Source: Bifidobacterium sp. B4142 (GTDB lineage: Bacteria; Actinomycetota; Actinomycetes; Actinomycetales; Bifidobacteriaceae). From it: a stretch of 64,000 nucleotides of DNA. The stretch is taken from positions 248,001-312,000 of the forward strand of contig NZ_JAFNMJ010000001.1 in the NCBI RefSeq assembly GCF_026537325.1, given 5' to 3'. The position numbers and the translations under genes are program-made. Of the stretch, positions 1 through 8,407 are shown in pieces (within the stretch, counting starts at the first letter, position 1; every line of letters starts with the position of its first letter). The notes beneath the pieces are model-generated. The model saw nothing but the letters and a program-made list of their open reading frames with translations, was not told the DNA's origin and did no database searches.

Positions 1-1
1 G

Positions 2-394
2 CTGGTGACTAGGGTCGCCGGCGGCTACCTGGACTTCGATGCCGTGGTGGCTACCCCCGACATGATGGGCAAGGTCGGCCGTCTGGGCCGCGTGCTGGGT
101 CCCCGTGGCCTCATGCCCAACCCCAAGACCGGCACCGTGACCATGGATGTGGCCAAGGCGGTCACCGAGATCAAGGCTGGACGTATCGAGTTCCGTGTGG
201 ATAAGAACGGCAACCTGAGCTTCCCCGTGGGCAAGGTCTCCTTTGAGCAGCAGGCTCTGGAGGAGAACTTCCACGCGGTCGATGAGGAGATCAAGCGCCT
301 GAAGCCGGCCACGGTGAAGGGCCGCTACATCACCAAGGCCACCGTCACCACCACCATGGGCCCGGGCGTTCCCCTGGACATCGCGGTGCTCTGA
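2..394 (+). CDS. rplA: 50S ribosomal protein L1, 3' part
   Basis: This is the C-terminal about 130 residues of ribosomal protein L1, which binds 23S rRNA at the L1 stalk and in many bacteria represses its own operon. The 5' part lies before the window. The diagnostic L1 block [19 protein letters not shown] lies near the left end, followed by [11 protein letters not shown] and a C-terminal segment with TMGPGVPLD. The reading frame is open from the first bases and closes with TGA. A GC-rich hairpin with a T run follows immediately, so this is the end of a transcription unit, probably rplK-rplA. Confidence 0.95.
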   Translation: MVTRVAGGYLDFDAVVATPDMMGKVGRLGRVLGPRGLMPNPKTGTVTMDVAKAVTEIKAGRIEFRVDKNGNLSFPVGKVSFEQQALEENFHAVDEEIKRLKPATVKGRYITKATVTTTMGPGVPLDIAVL

Positions 395-417
395 GCCGGT
401 TCTGCTGTAAGCTTCCA

Positions 418-450
418 GGGCGGGAGACCTCCGGGTCCCCGCCCTTTTTA
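418..450 (+). terminator. Rho-independent terminator after rplA
   Basis: A perfect 7-bp stem GGGCGGG (418-424) pairs with CCCGCCC (438-444) and is followed by five T residues, 24 nt after the rplA stop. It also separates rplA from the convergent minus-strand regulator gene. Confidence 0.85.
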
Positions 451-484
451 TATCTTGGTCTGGCGGCAGTCGGTCGGGCAGCAG

Positions 485-1717
485 TCAGTCGGCGCGCGGA
501 TGCGATCTGCGGATTCTGCCGATGATCAGGGCCGCCTGGAGGACGAAGGATTCCCGTGGGTCCATGGCGTCCCAGCCGGTCACCTCCACACAGCGCCTGA
601 GCCGGTAGCGCACGGTGTTGGGATGGATGCCCAGCTTCTTTGCGGTGAGCTCCAGCGAGTTGCCAGAGCGCAGGAAGGTGAGCAGGGTGATCGGCAGAGG
701 CCCGTCCGGATCCTGCCCGGCCAGGCTCAGATAGACTTCCTGGTAAAGCTGGTCGGCAGCGTCTGTGTCCCCGTTGAGGGCTCGTTCGGGCAGCAGGTCG
801 TCGGCGTGCAGTGGCCTGGGCAGGGCGGCGGTGATGGGGTCGGCCACTGCCGGGGCCGCCGCGTGCGTGCTCAGGGCGGCTCGGATGGAGGCTCCCGCAC
901 CGGAGATCCCATGGTTCAGGGGCCCCATGCAGACAGCTGACTCGTCGGCGAAGAAGCGCAGGATGGACGCGCAGAAGTCGGTCGGTGTGCCCGAGCGGTT
1001 GGGGTCGATCAGGACCACCATGAGCCCCTCGCTCTCGCCCACCAGAGCCCTGCCGCCTTGACGGGCCGCCGTGGTGTGTATGGGCTGGCGTGCGTTCTCC
1101 ATGCCCTGTCCCTCATCGTTGCACCGGGCCTCGCCAGCGACGGCGAAGCAGTCGAATTCGGTCGGCCAGCCCAGCCGGGCCAAATCGTCAACAGTGCGTG
1201 TGTCCGCCGCTTTCTCAGTCACATGCCGGATGATCCTGGACTCCGTTGCGGCATTGCGCCCGTTCCTTGCCTCGGCCAGATCGGCGTAGAGAGCGGCTGC
1301 TGAGGTGGCGGCATGACAGGTGTAGACCAGCGTGGACCGCTCCCCCTCGGCACCCATGGTCCGGCCGGCCTCCTCAAGCATGTCCAGAATGAGTCGGGTC
1401 AGCTCCATGGCCCGGTGCGAGCCCAGGCTCCGGGAGAGCTCGGCTGGTACGGGGGAGGGGATTTCGCTGCCTTCTGTGCCTGGGGTGTCAAGTCGGGAGA
1501 GCAGGTCGTCCAGAGCTGTTCGTATGGCCCCCTCCAAGGTTCTGCGGCCATCGGCGGGCAGGGACCTGGCCCAGGGCAGCGCCTCCTCCAGATGGTCCAG
1601 TGTCTTCCGCAGAATCTGCTCCACGGCGGCATCGGAGGCGTCAGGTGCCTGGTGACCTTGCTGCGCTTCTGCAGGGTCGTCGTCCTGCGGCCTGGACCGC
1701 TTCGACTGGCCGATCAT
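485..1717 (-). CDS. PucR-family transcriptional regulator
   Basis: A 410-residue regulator. The last about 60 residues form the PucR-type helix-turn-helix (HTH_30): a segment containing LELTAKKLGIHPNTVRYRLR, then VTGWD and an ending DPRESFVLQAAL. The N-terminal part starts with a charged disordered stretch (about residues 1-30) and continues as an alpha-rich region without an obvious ligand domain. The ATG overlaps the TGA of the upstream membrane-protein gene (ATGA), so the two are translationally coupled. A longer upstream extension of the same frame was not used because it would lie wholly inside that gene. PucR-type FasR activates fatty-acid synthesis genes in Streptomyces. With a type I fas locus a few kb away a similar role is possible, but that is inference. 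Confidence 0.8.
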   Translation of the reverse strand: MIGQSKRSRPQDDDPAEAQQGHQAPDASDAAVEQILRKTLDHLEEALPWARSLPADGRRTLEGAIRTALDDLLSRLDTPGTEGSEIPSPVPAELSRSLGSHRAMELTRLILDMLEEAGRTMGAEGERSTLVYTCHAATSAAALYADLAEARNGRNAATESRIIRHVTEKAADTRTVDDLARLGWPTEFDCFAVAGEARCNDEGQGMENARQPIHTTAARQGGRALVGESEGLMVVLIDPNRSGTPTDFCASILRFFADESAVCMGPLNHGISGAGASIRAALSTHAAAPAVADPITAALPRPLHADDLLPERALNGDTDAADQLYQEVYLSLAGQDPDGPLPITLLTFLRSGNSLELTAKKLGIHPNTVRYRLRRCVEVTGWDAMDPRESFVLQAALIIGRIRRSHPRAD

Positions 1718-3606
1718 GTCGGCCGGTCCATCGGGTTTTCGACGCGGGCACGACGGCTCTGCCGGACCATGTCCAGGATCAGGAAGGGCACCACCATGTC
1801 CACCGGCAGCATGTGCCGTTCGAAGTTGTTGGCGGGGGCGGTGATCATGACCCCCATGATCAACAGGAGAGGGAACCAGCACAGGGCCCCGCGCCAGCGG
1901 CCGGCAGCCAGACGGGCCATGATCAGCAGCAGGGCGGCCACCACCCAGAAGTTGGCCCGTGCCACCAGGCCCAGCAGGGGGGTGTCGGCCCAGGTTCTGA
2001 CGAATCCGGTCACCCCGTTGCGCCAGTTGTGGCACCAGGCCGCCAGCCAGGAGCCCGAATTCTGCACGTAGCCGTTGTTCAGATAGTAGGACATGGCCAC
2101 GTAGGCAGGGTCGCCGGGGTCGAAGTAGCCGTAGGACTCGGCCATGAAGGCATCCAGGTAAATCACCGGGTTGCGCAGTCCCACCTGAAGCCAGGCTCGG
2201 TTCAGCCGGGACAACTGCTCGGGCGTGACGGTCCTCCAGCGATAGACGATCAGTTTGGGCTGGTTGCCCGAGGACTTGACCCGGTCGGCCTCCCAGGGGG
2301 TGTATTGGATGGCGGCATTATCCAGGTCCATGATGGGCTCAAGGTCGGCCCTTGCCTGGGCCGGAACCCCTCGGGGGTTGAGCTTGGCCACCCGGGCGAT
2401 TTGCTGCAGCTGGATGCTGCGGCTCTCTACAGGGTCACCCTGGATGACTGTCCCTGTGGCCGTCAGGGCCCCGGTCACCCCTGTGAACAGGACCAGGGGC
2501 AGCAGGAGTCCTATTAGGATGGTGGCCCACTGGCGGCGGTGGATGATCAGGGCCAGGACCAGCTGGGCCAGAATGATGTAGAGGGCGTACTTGGCGCTGA
2601 TCAGCATAATCAGGGTGCTCAAGGCGAGGCCGGGCCGCAACCGGGCCGCTTGGCTGGTATGGAGTGGCAAGTTCTTGCCTCCTGACTCCAGCTGGTGCCA
2701 GATGCCGAACCACCAGATGAAGGCGAAGGCGAAGAGGGGGGACTTGGTCAGGCTGAAGGTGCTGAAGACCACGAAGGGGGAGAAGAGGAAGAAGAGCATG
2801 ACCAGGGTGCGGGCCAGGGCACCGACATGTTCAGTTTTGTCGCCGCGCAGGAAGCGATCGGCTGTGACGGCGCAGCAGAAGGCCGCGAAGACAACCTGCA
2901 GCCCTGCCAGAAGCACGATGCCCGCATCATAGGATCCGGTCAAATGGTTGGAGGCCATGATGGTCATTCCGTAGAACAAGGTCAGCACCATGTTGTGCTG
3001 GTCGGTCAGGAAGGCGGGGTGCCCTGGCCACAGGTAGTGGCCGATGGGATAGACGTCCATCTGGGTGAAGGCATTGCCGCCGTAGGGGGGCTGATCGCCC
3101 TGCAGCTGGGCCAGGAAGTTGGCGCATTCCTGGGCCTGCGCGTACAGGTCGGCCCCGTAGGCGGCCAGCAGGGTAAGGAAGGCCCAGGCCCAGCCCAGCA
3201 GGAGCAGACGCATGATGGGTCGCCAGCCGCTGGTTTGTCTGGTGATGAAGGCCGCGTAGGCACGCATCCACGGGCGCTGTGCCAGGGCGGTCAAGCGCTG
3301 TGGCATCCGGGGGGGTTCGCAACCCAGTGAAATCCGGCGGCAGGCCAGGACCAGGATCAGGCAGACGGCCAGGGTCCCCAGCATGATCAGCACCTGGGGC
3401 AGGCCCACCTGTGTCAGCGAACCCTGCTGACGGTAGAGGGGGCCCAGACCGGTGCAGCAGGCAATCCAGAGGCAGGCCAGCAGGGCCAGGACCAGGCCGA
3501 CGGTCCGGGATGCACGGGAACCAGGCCTTCCGGTCTGTAAGGCTGACGTCTGTACAGGTTGCTCGCCCGTCTCTCTCGGTTGCGCCCTTCCGCTTTCTGC
3601 GTTCAA
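1714..3606 (-). CDS. Polytopic membrane protein, DUF6020-like (possible lipid-linked glycosyltransferase)
   Basis: A 630-residue integral membrane protein with about 12 hydrophobic segments, for example VGLVLALLACLWIACCTG near the N-terminus and VVAALLLIMARLA near the C-terminus. It has a large extracytoplasmic region rich in aromatic residues (about residues 390-520). The layout resembles the DUF6020 / GT-C-like membrane proteins common in bifidobacteria, which are presumed to act on cell-envelope polysaccharides. No catalytic motif was identified with certainty. The start is TTG at 3606, preceded by an AAAGGGG ribosome site about 6 nt upstream; no ATG fits better. It forms a coupled pair with the PucR gene downstream. 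A 177-bp divergent intergenic region separates it from birA. Confidence 0.75.
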   Translation of the reverse strand: MNAESGRAQPRETGEQPVQTSALQTGRPGSRASRTVGLVLALLACLWIACCTGLGPLYRQQGSLTQVGLPQVLIMLGTLAVCLILVLACRRISLGCEPPRMPQRLTALAQRPWMRAYAAFITRQTSGWRPIMRLLLLGWAWAFLTLLAAYGADLYAQAQECANFLAQLQGDQPPYGGNAFTQMDVYPIGHYLWPGHPAFLTDQHNMVLTLFYGMTIMASNHLTGSYDAGIVLLAGLQVVFAAFCCAVTADRFLRGDKTEHVGALARTLVMLFFLFSPFVVFSTFSLTKSPLFAFAFIWWFGIWHQLESGGKNLPLHTSQAARLRPGLALSTLIMLISAKYALYIILAQLVLALIIHRRQWATILIGLLLPLVLFTGVTGALTATGTVIQGDPVESRSIQLQQIARVAKLNPRGVPAQARADLEPIMDLDNAAIQYTPWEADRVKSSGNQPKLIVYRWRTVTPEQLSRLNRAWLQVGLRNPVIYLDAFMAESYGYFDPGDPAYVAMSYYLNNGYVQNSGSWLAAWCHNWRNGVTGFVRTWADTPLLGLVARANFWVVAALLLIMARLAAGRWRGALCWFPLLLIMGVMITAPANNFERHMLPVDMVVPFLILDMVRQSRRARVENPMDRPT

Positions 3607-3770
3607 AAGAACCCCTTTCGCGGGTCATGCCTGGTGGACGGTTCCCCCATTTTATCCAGTGCTCGCCCGAGGATGCGCTCAGAGATGTCCAAGGATCTCC
3701 TGTGAAAAGATACAAAAACCGGCCGTCGCTTTTGTGGGTGGTCCGCTACCGGGGCTGACCCCTTGTGCCG

Positions 3771-3776
3771 TATAGT
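3771..3776 (+). promoter_or_regulatory. -10 element upstream of birA, possibly leaderless
   Basis: TATAGT lies 7 nt before the GTG at 3784. With usual spacing transcription would begin at or next to that GTG, so the message may be leaderless. No Shine-Dalgarno sequence is seen before the GTG, which agrees. No convincing -35 was found. Confidence 0.4.
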
Positions 3777-3783
3777 GGAACGC

Positions 3784-4890
3784 GTGCCTCACCAGAATAT
3801 CAAGTGGCAGCCATCGGCATCGCTGGACAGTGGCGTACTCTCCTCGATCGTGGTGCTCGACACCGTCGATTCGACCAATACGCTCGTGGCTCATGCTCTG
3901 GAGGCCTCGACGTATTCGGATGCGCGCGACCGGGTCGAGCGGCTGTTTGGGGGCAGTGAATCGACAACGAGCACGGAGACCGTGAAGGGACTGGCCTCTG
4001 GCACAAGGGGAAAAGCCGAAGATACGCCTCGAAAAAATGCCTGTCAGGGTGTTTCTACGACTACAAGGTACGAGGGAAGAGTCGCAAGTAAAGGTATTCG
4101 GCGATGGCCGGGCGCCGGGGGGAGCACCATGCCGCTGAGCGTAGCGGTTGCCGATGCGCAGTCCCGGTGCCGCGGTCGTCTTGCCCGAACCTGGGTCAAT
4201 CAGCCCCGACGTTCCTTGCTGGCCACTTGGGCCTTGCCGCTGCCCACCAGCCTGCTGGCTGGACCCTTTGGCGGATGGATGCCCATGGTGGCGGGGTTAG
4301 CCGCTCTGGAAGGCCTGCAGGACGTGCTTGGGTACCACCGTTGCCTGCTGGCTGACGGCGGCGACCCTGAAGAGGTCCTGATGCTCAAGTGGCCCAACGA
4401 TCTGTTCTGCCGCGGGGCCAAGCTGGGAGGCATCCTCTGTGAGCTGGTCCGGGTGGATCAGGACTGGTCGGCCTTGGCTGTCGGCGTTGGCATCAACCTG
4501 TTCCTGCCTCGGCAGGCGTTGCCTATTGTGGAGTCCACCTCCCTGCAGCTCCACTACCAAGACCTGCCCGATTACCAGACCTTGCGCGACGATCTGGTCG
4601 ACGCCATCAGCTGGCGCCTGAGCGGGGAGATGGCCCCCCTCGGCGTTGACGGGTCGCTGGACAGGTCCTTGAACGGGCCCCAGGGGCTGCGTTCGCGGAT
4701 TGCCACGCTCAGCTGGACATTGGGCAGGCGGGTCAGGGTCGTTCCCGTGGCCGGTGAGCCCGTGGAAGGCCGTGCCCTGAAGATCAATCCGGACGCCTCC
4801 CTACGGGTGCAGTTGCCCGACGGCAGCCAAGTTGACGTGTCCACCGCCGACGTGGGAGTCCTGCCTGAAGTGGCCGCTGTGGGGGCCTAA
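3784..4890 (+). CDS. birA: Biotin-[acyl-CoA carboxylase] ligase with unusual insertion
   Basis: A BirA/LplA-fold biotin protein ligase of about 368 residues, without an N-terminal DNA-binding domain. It would attach biotin to the ESMKMEN lysine of the carboxylase encoded next. The VDSTNT motif (about residues 29-32), the core block LKWPNDLF and a C-terminal SH3-like domain with EGRALKINPDA identify it. Two things are odd. About 70 extra, low-complexity residues separate STNT from the biotinyl-AMP loop. That loop reads CRGRLAR instead of the usual GRGRxGR; the second Gly and the central Arg are kept. The GTG at 3784 was chosen from the -10 spacing; a TTG at 3763 is in frame upstream. Confidence 0.85.
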   Translation: MPHQNIKWQPSASLDSGVLSSIVVLDTVDSTNTLVAHALEASTYSDARDRVERLFGGSESTTSTETVKGLASGTRGKAEDTPRKNACQGVSTTTRYEGRVASKGIRRWPGAGGSTMPLSVAVADAQSRCRGRLARTWVNQPRRSLLATWALPLPTSLLAGPFGGWMPMVAGLAALEGLQDVLGYHRCLLADGGDPEEVLMLKWPNDLFCRGAKLGGILCELVRVDQDWSALAVGVGINLFLPRQALPIVESTSLQLHYQDLPDYQTLRDDLVDAISWRLSGEMAPLGVDGSLDRSLNGPQGLRSRIATLSWTLGRRVRVVPVAGEPVEGRALKINPDASLRVQLPDGSQVDVSTADVGVLPEVAAVGA

Positions 4891-4954
4891 TCCCCAGCCT
4901 GTCCATGTTTTCCGCCAGTTCAATCACCCTTGTGCAACCAGTGAGGAGAGGGGA

Positions 4955-6790
4955 ATGAAAAAACTGCTGATCGCCAACCGCGGCGAGATAGCCCTGCGGG
5001 TTGTGCGCACCGCCCAGGAGATGGGCATCGCCACTGTGGCCGTCTACGCCGACCAGGATCGGGATGCCCCCTATGCCCAGATGGCGGACGAGGCCTACCT
5101 CTTGCCTGGGGACACCAACATGGAGACCTATCTGAACGAGGATCTGATCGTCTCCATCGCCCGCCGGGCCGGCGTTGATGCCCTCCACCCGGGCTACGGC
5201 TTCCTGTCCGAGTTCTCCTCCTTCGCGCGGAAGGTGATTGAGGCGGGCATCACCTGGGTGGGGCCGGATCCGGAGGTCCTGGACGAGTTGGGTGACAAGA
5301 TCACCGCCTGCAAGGTGGCCGAGCGGGCCCGGGTGCCCGTGGTGCCGGGCCTGAGCGAGCCCGTCACCGACATGCGTCCCCTGCTGGACTTCGCCGACGA
5401 GCATGGCTATCCGGTCATGATGAAGAAGGCTGACGGCGGCGGCGGCCGAGGGATCACCCTGATCAACGACAGCGATGAGCTGCGCACCTTCTACATGAAC
5501 CATGATGCCCTTCAGGGCGGCGACCTGGGCGACTACTTCATCGAGAAGTTCGTGGACCGGGCCCGGCACGTGGAGACCCAATCCGGCAGGGACAGCCACG
5601 GCCAGTTCACCGTCTACTCCACCAGGGACTGCTCGGTCCAGCGACGCAACCAGAAGCTGGTGGAGGAGGCCCCGGCCCCCTTCCTGTCCGACGACGTGAT
5701 CGCCCAGCTGGAGGGATTCTCCCGCCGCCTGTTCGACACGGTGGGCTACGTGGGCTTGGGCACATGCGAGTTTCTGGTCACACCCAGAGACGACGTCTAC
5801 TTCATGGAGGTCAACCCCCGGCTGCAGGTGGAACATACGGTCAGCGAGCAGGTCTGCGGGCTGGACCTGGTCCGCGAGCAGCTGCGGATCGCTGACGGCG
5901 GCTCCCTGAACGTGGCGCCTCCGCCCCGCGGCCACAGCTTCGAGCTGCGCATCACCAGCGAGGATCCGGCCACCAACCTGACCCCCAGCTCAGGGACCAT
6001 CGAGTCGATTCAGTGGCCCTCCGGCCCCGGCATCCGCGTGGATTCGGGCGTCGAGGTGGGCGACACGGTCTCACCTAGGGACGACTCCATGATGGGCAAG
6101 CTGATCGTGACCGCCCAGGACCGTCCGGCGGCTGTGGCCAGGGTTCGTCGGGCCCTGCGCGAGATGAGCATCAGCGGGGTTCCCACCCCGGCCGGCCTCT
6201 TCCAGAAGATCTTCACCAATCCTGAGTTCACTGCCGAGGATGGGCACTCCTTCGATGTGTCCACCAAGTGGCTGGAACGGGTCTACCTGAACGTGGAGCC
6301 TGCCTCCAACGGCAGCGGCCAGCCCGCCTCGGTCTCCAGCGCCTCCGCCCAGGAACAGGACCGGGACAGTAATCCCATGGAGACCTACAACGTGGAGATC
6401 GACGACAAGCGGGTCAAGCTTTCCCTGCCCCAGTCACTGCTGGGAGGCATGGGTGGAGTCGGCGGCCACGGCGGCATTTCCAGGCCCAGGCAGCCCCTGC
6501 GAGGGCGCGGGCTGCGAGATCAGGAGCCTTGCGCACCCCGGCAGGACGCAGCCCGGTCCGGCGTTATAGTGGCCACCATGCAGGCGGTGGTCACCCGCAT
6601 CAACGTGGCCCCCGACCAGGAGGTGGACAAGGGCGACCTGCTGGTGGTGCTGGAGTCCATGAAGATGGAGAACTACGTCTATGCCCCGGCCAAGGGCCGC
6701 GTGAAGGCCATCGATGTGTCCGTGGCCCAGGGGGTGGATCCGGGCCAGACCCTGGTCACCCTGGATCTGGGAGGGGAGGATCAGGCATGA
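4955..6790 (+). CDS. Acetyl/propionyl-CoA carboxylase alpha subunit (biotin carboxylase + BCCP)
   Basis: A 611-residue fusion that carboxylates its own biotin and carries it to the beta subunit to make malonyl-CoA (or methylmalonyl-CoA) for the fatty acid synthase. The N-terminus MKKLLIANRGEIALRV, the ATP-grasp loop KKADGGGGRGI (about residue 158) and the block EVNPRLQVEHTVSE mark biotin carboxylase. The biotinyl domain at the C-terminus has the lysine acceptor motif ESMKMEN (about residue 567). The linker between them is Gly/Arg rich. ATG at 4955 is preceded by GAGGAGAGGGG; the frame is open further upstream but overlaps birA. The stop overlaps the next gene (ATGA), so both subunits are coupled. 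It is the counterpart of actinobacterial AccA/PccA. Confidence 0.95.
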   Translation: MKKLLIANRGEIALRVVRTAQEMGIATVAVYADQDRDAPYAQMADEAYLLPGDTNMETYLNEDLIVSIARRAGVDALHPGYGFLSEFSSFARKVIEAGITWVGPDPEVLDELGDKITACKVAERARVPVVPGLSEPVTDMRPLLDFADEHGYPVMMKKADGGGGRGITLINDSDELRTFYMNHDALQGGDLGDYFIEKFVDRARHVETQSGRDSHGQFTVYSTRDCSVQRRNQKLVEEAPAPFLSDDVIAQLEGFSRRLFDTVGYVGLGTCEFLVTPRDDVYFMEVNPRLQVEHTVSEQVCGLDLVREQLRIADGGSLNVAPPPRGHSFELRITSEDPATNLTPSSGTIESIQWPSGPGIRVDSGVEVGDTVSPRDDSMMGKLIVTAQDRPAAVARVRRALREMSISGVPTPAGLFQKIFTNPEFTAEDGHSFDVSTKWLERVYLNVEPASNGSGQPASVSSASAQEQDRDSNPMETYNVEIDDKRVKLSLPQSLLGGMGGVGGHGGISRPRQPLRGRGLRDQEPCAPRQDAARSGVIVATMQAVVTRINVAPDQEVDKGDLLVVLESMKMENYVYAPAKGRVKAIDVSVAQGVDPGQTLVTLDLGGEDQA

Positions 6791-8358
6791 GCGCCACCGA
6801 ATCCACCTTGGGCTCCCAGCCGGTGCGCCAGGGCATCCATCGGGCCGCCGCCCTGGCCAAACAGGCTGAGGAGCACGCCCGCGACCGTCAGCATGCCAGG
6901 GGCAAGCAGACTGCCCGGGAACGCCTGGACCTGCTCTTCGATAAGGACACCTTCGAGGAGGTGGGCCGCTTCGCCGGCGGTGACATCGCCGGGGATCGAG
7001 CGGGCTCTGCAGTCATCACCGGTTTCGGCCTGGTCTACGGGCGCAAGGTCGGCGTCTACGCTCAGGACTTCTCTGTTCAGGGCGGCACCCTGGGCCGGGC
7101 CGAGGGCGAGAAGATCTGCCGGCTCATGGATATGGCCCTGAGGATCAAGGTCCCCATCGTGGCCATGATCGACTCGGGAGGCGCCCGCATCCAGGAGGGT
7201 GTGGCCGCTCTGACCCAGTACGGCCACATCTTCCGCAAGACCTGCCAGGCCAGCGGATTCGTCCCGCAGATCTCCCTGATCCTGGGGCCCTGTGCCGGCG
7301 GTGCCGTCTACTGCCCGGCCCTGACCGATTTGATCATCATGACCAAGGAGAACTCGGACATGTTCGTCACCGGTCCCGACGTGGTCAAGGCTGCCACCGG
7401 CGAGACCATCAGCATGGACCAGCTGGGCGGAGGCTACGTGCACAACACCCGTTCCGGCGTGGCCCACTACCTGGGTGAGGACGAGGCCGACGCCATCGAC
7501 TACGCCCGGACCGTGCTGGCCTACCTGCCTTCCAACAGCGCACAGGAGCCTCCCCGGTACGCCTTCATCTCCGGCCATGCCGAGCGCCAGGCCGCCAAAC
7601 GTTTGGCCACGGTCATCCCTGAGAACGACCGGCAGCCCTACGATGTGCTGGACGTCATCCACGCCATCGTCGATTACGGCGAGCTGGTCCAGGTCCAGGA
7701 GCTCTACGCCAGGTCCGTCGTGGTGGGCTTCGCCTGCCTGGAGGGCCGGCCGGTGGGGATCGTGGCCAACCAGCCCATGGTGGACGCGGGCAGCCTGGAT
7801 GCGGAATCCTCTGAGAAGCTGGCCCGTTTCGTCCGACTCTGCGACGCCTTCAACCTGCCGGTCATCACCCTGGTGGACACCCCTGGCTACAAGCCGGGCT
7901 CGGACCAGGAGCACGCCGGCATCATCCGTCGTGGGGCCAAGGTCATCTATTCCTACGCCAACGCCCAGGTGCCCATGGTCACCATTGTGCTACGCAAGGC
8001 CTTCGGCGGCTCCTACATCGTCATGGGCTCCAAGGCCATCGGCGCGGATCTCAACTACGCCTGGCCCTCCTCGCAGATCGCAGTGCTGGGAGCCCAGGGA
8101 GCGGTCAACATCATCCACCGGCGCGACCTGCAGGAGGCCAAGGAGGCCGGCCGGGACGTGGATGAGCTGCGCAGCCGGCTGGCCCAGGAGTACGAAACCA
8201 GCACCGTCAACGCCAACCTCTCCCTGGAGATGGGCGAGCTGGACGGCATGATCGACCCGGAGCAGACCAGACCGGTCCTGATCCAGGCCATGGACCTCCT
8301 GGCAGACAAGCAGCGCGTCAGGGTCAACGACAAGCACCACGGCAATCAGCCTCTGTGA
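6787..8358 (+). CDS. Acetyl/propionyl-CoA carboxylase beta subunit (carboxyltransferase)
   Basis: A 523-residue carboxyltransferase of the AccD5/PccB type, transferring carboxyl from biotin to acyl-CoA. Recognisable blocks are HARGKQTARERLDLLFD near the N-terminus, the first oxyanion-hole region IDSGGARIQEGV, the segment GPCAGGAVYCPALTD, and the second crotonase half LVDTPGYKPGSDQE with KAFGGSYIVMGSKA. Length and domain order are normal for the family. Its ATG overlaps the stop of the alpha subunit. It is followed within 50 bp by fas, so substrate supply and consumption are encoded together. Confidence 0.95.
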   Translation: MSATESTLGSQPVRQGIHRAAALAKQAEEHARDRQHARGKQTARERLDLLFDKDTFEEVGRFAGGDIAGDRAGSAVITGFGLVYGRKVGVYAQDFSVQGGTLGRAEGEKICRLMDMALRIKVPIVAMIDSGGARIQEGVAALTQYGHIFRKTCQASGFVPQISLILGPCAGGAVYCPALTDLIIMTKENSDMFVTGPDVVKAATGETISMDQLGGGYVHNTRSGVAHYLGEDEADAIDYARTVLAYLPSNSAQEPPRYAFISGHAERQAAKRLATVIPENDRQPYDVLDVIHAIVDYGELVQVQELYARSVVVGFACLEGRPVGIVANQPMVDAGSLDAESSEKLARFVRLCDAFNLPVITLVDTPGYKPGSDQEHAGIIRRGAKVIYSYANAQVPMVTIVLRKAFGGSYIVMGSKAIGADLNYAWPSSQIAVLGAQGAVNIIHRRDLQEAKEAGRDVDELRSRLAQEYETSTVNANLSLEMGELDGMIDPEQTRPVLIQAMDLLADKQRVRVNDKHHGNQPL

Positions 8359-8407
8359 TCTTCCTCGTCATTATCAGCAATCCCCAACTCTCTATGAATA
8401 GGACATC

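Noticed and set aside
1718-2035. In-frame 106-codon extension of the PucR regulator
   Set aside because: It lies entirely inside the upstream membrane-protein gene, is Pro/Gly-rich antisense-like sequence, and the ATG at 1717 forms a clean ATGA overlap.
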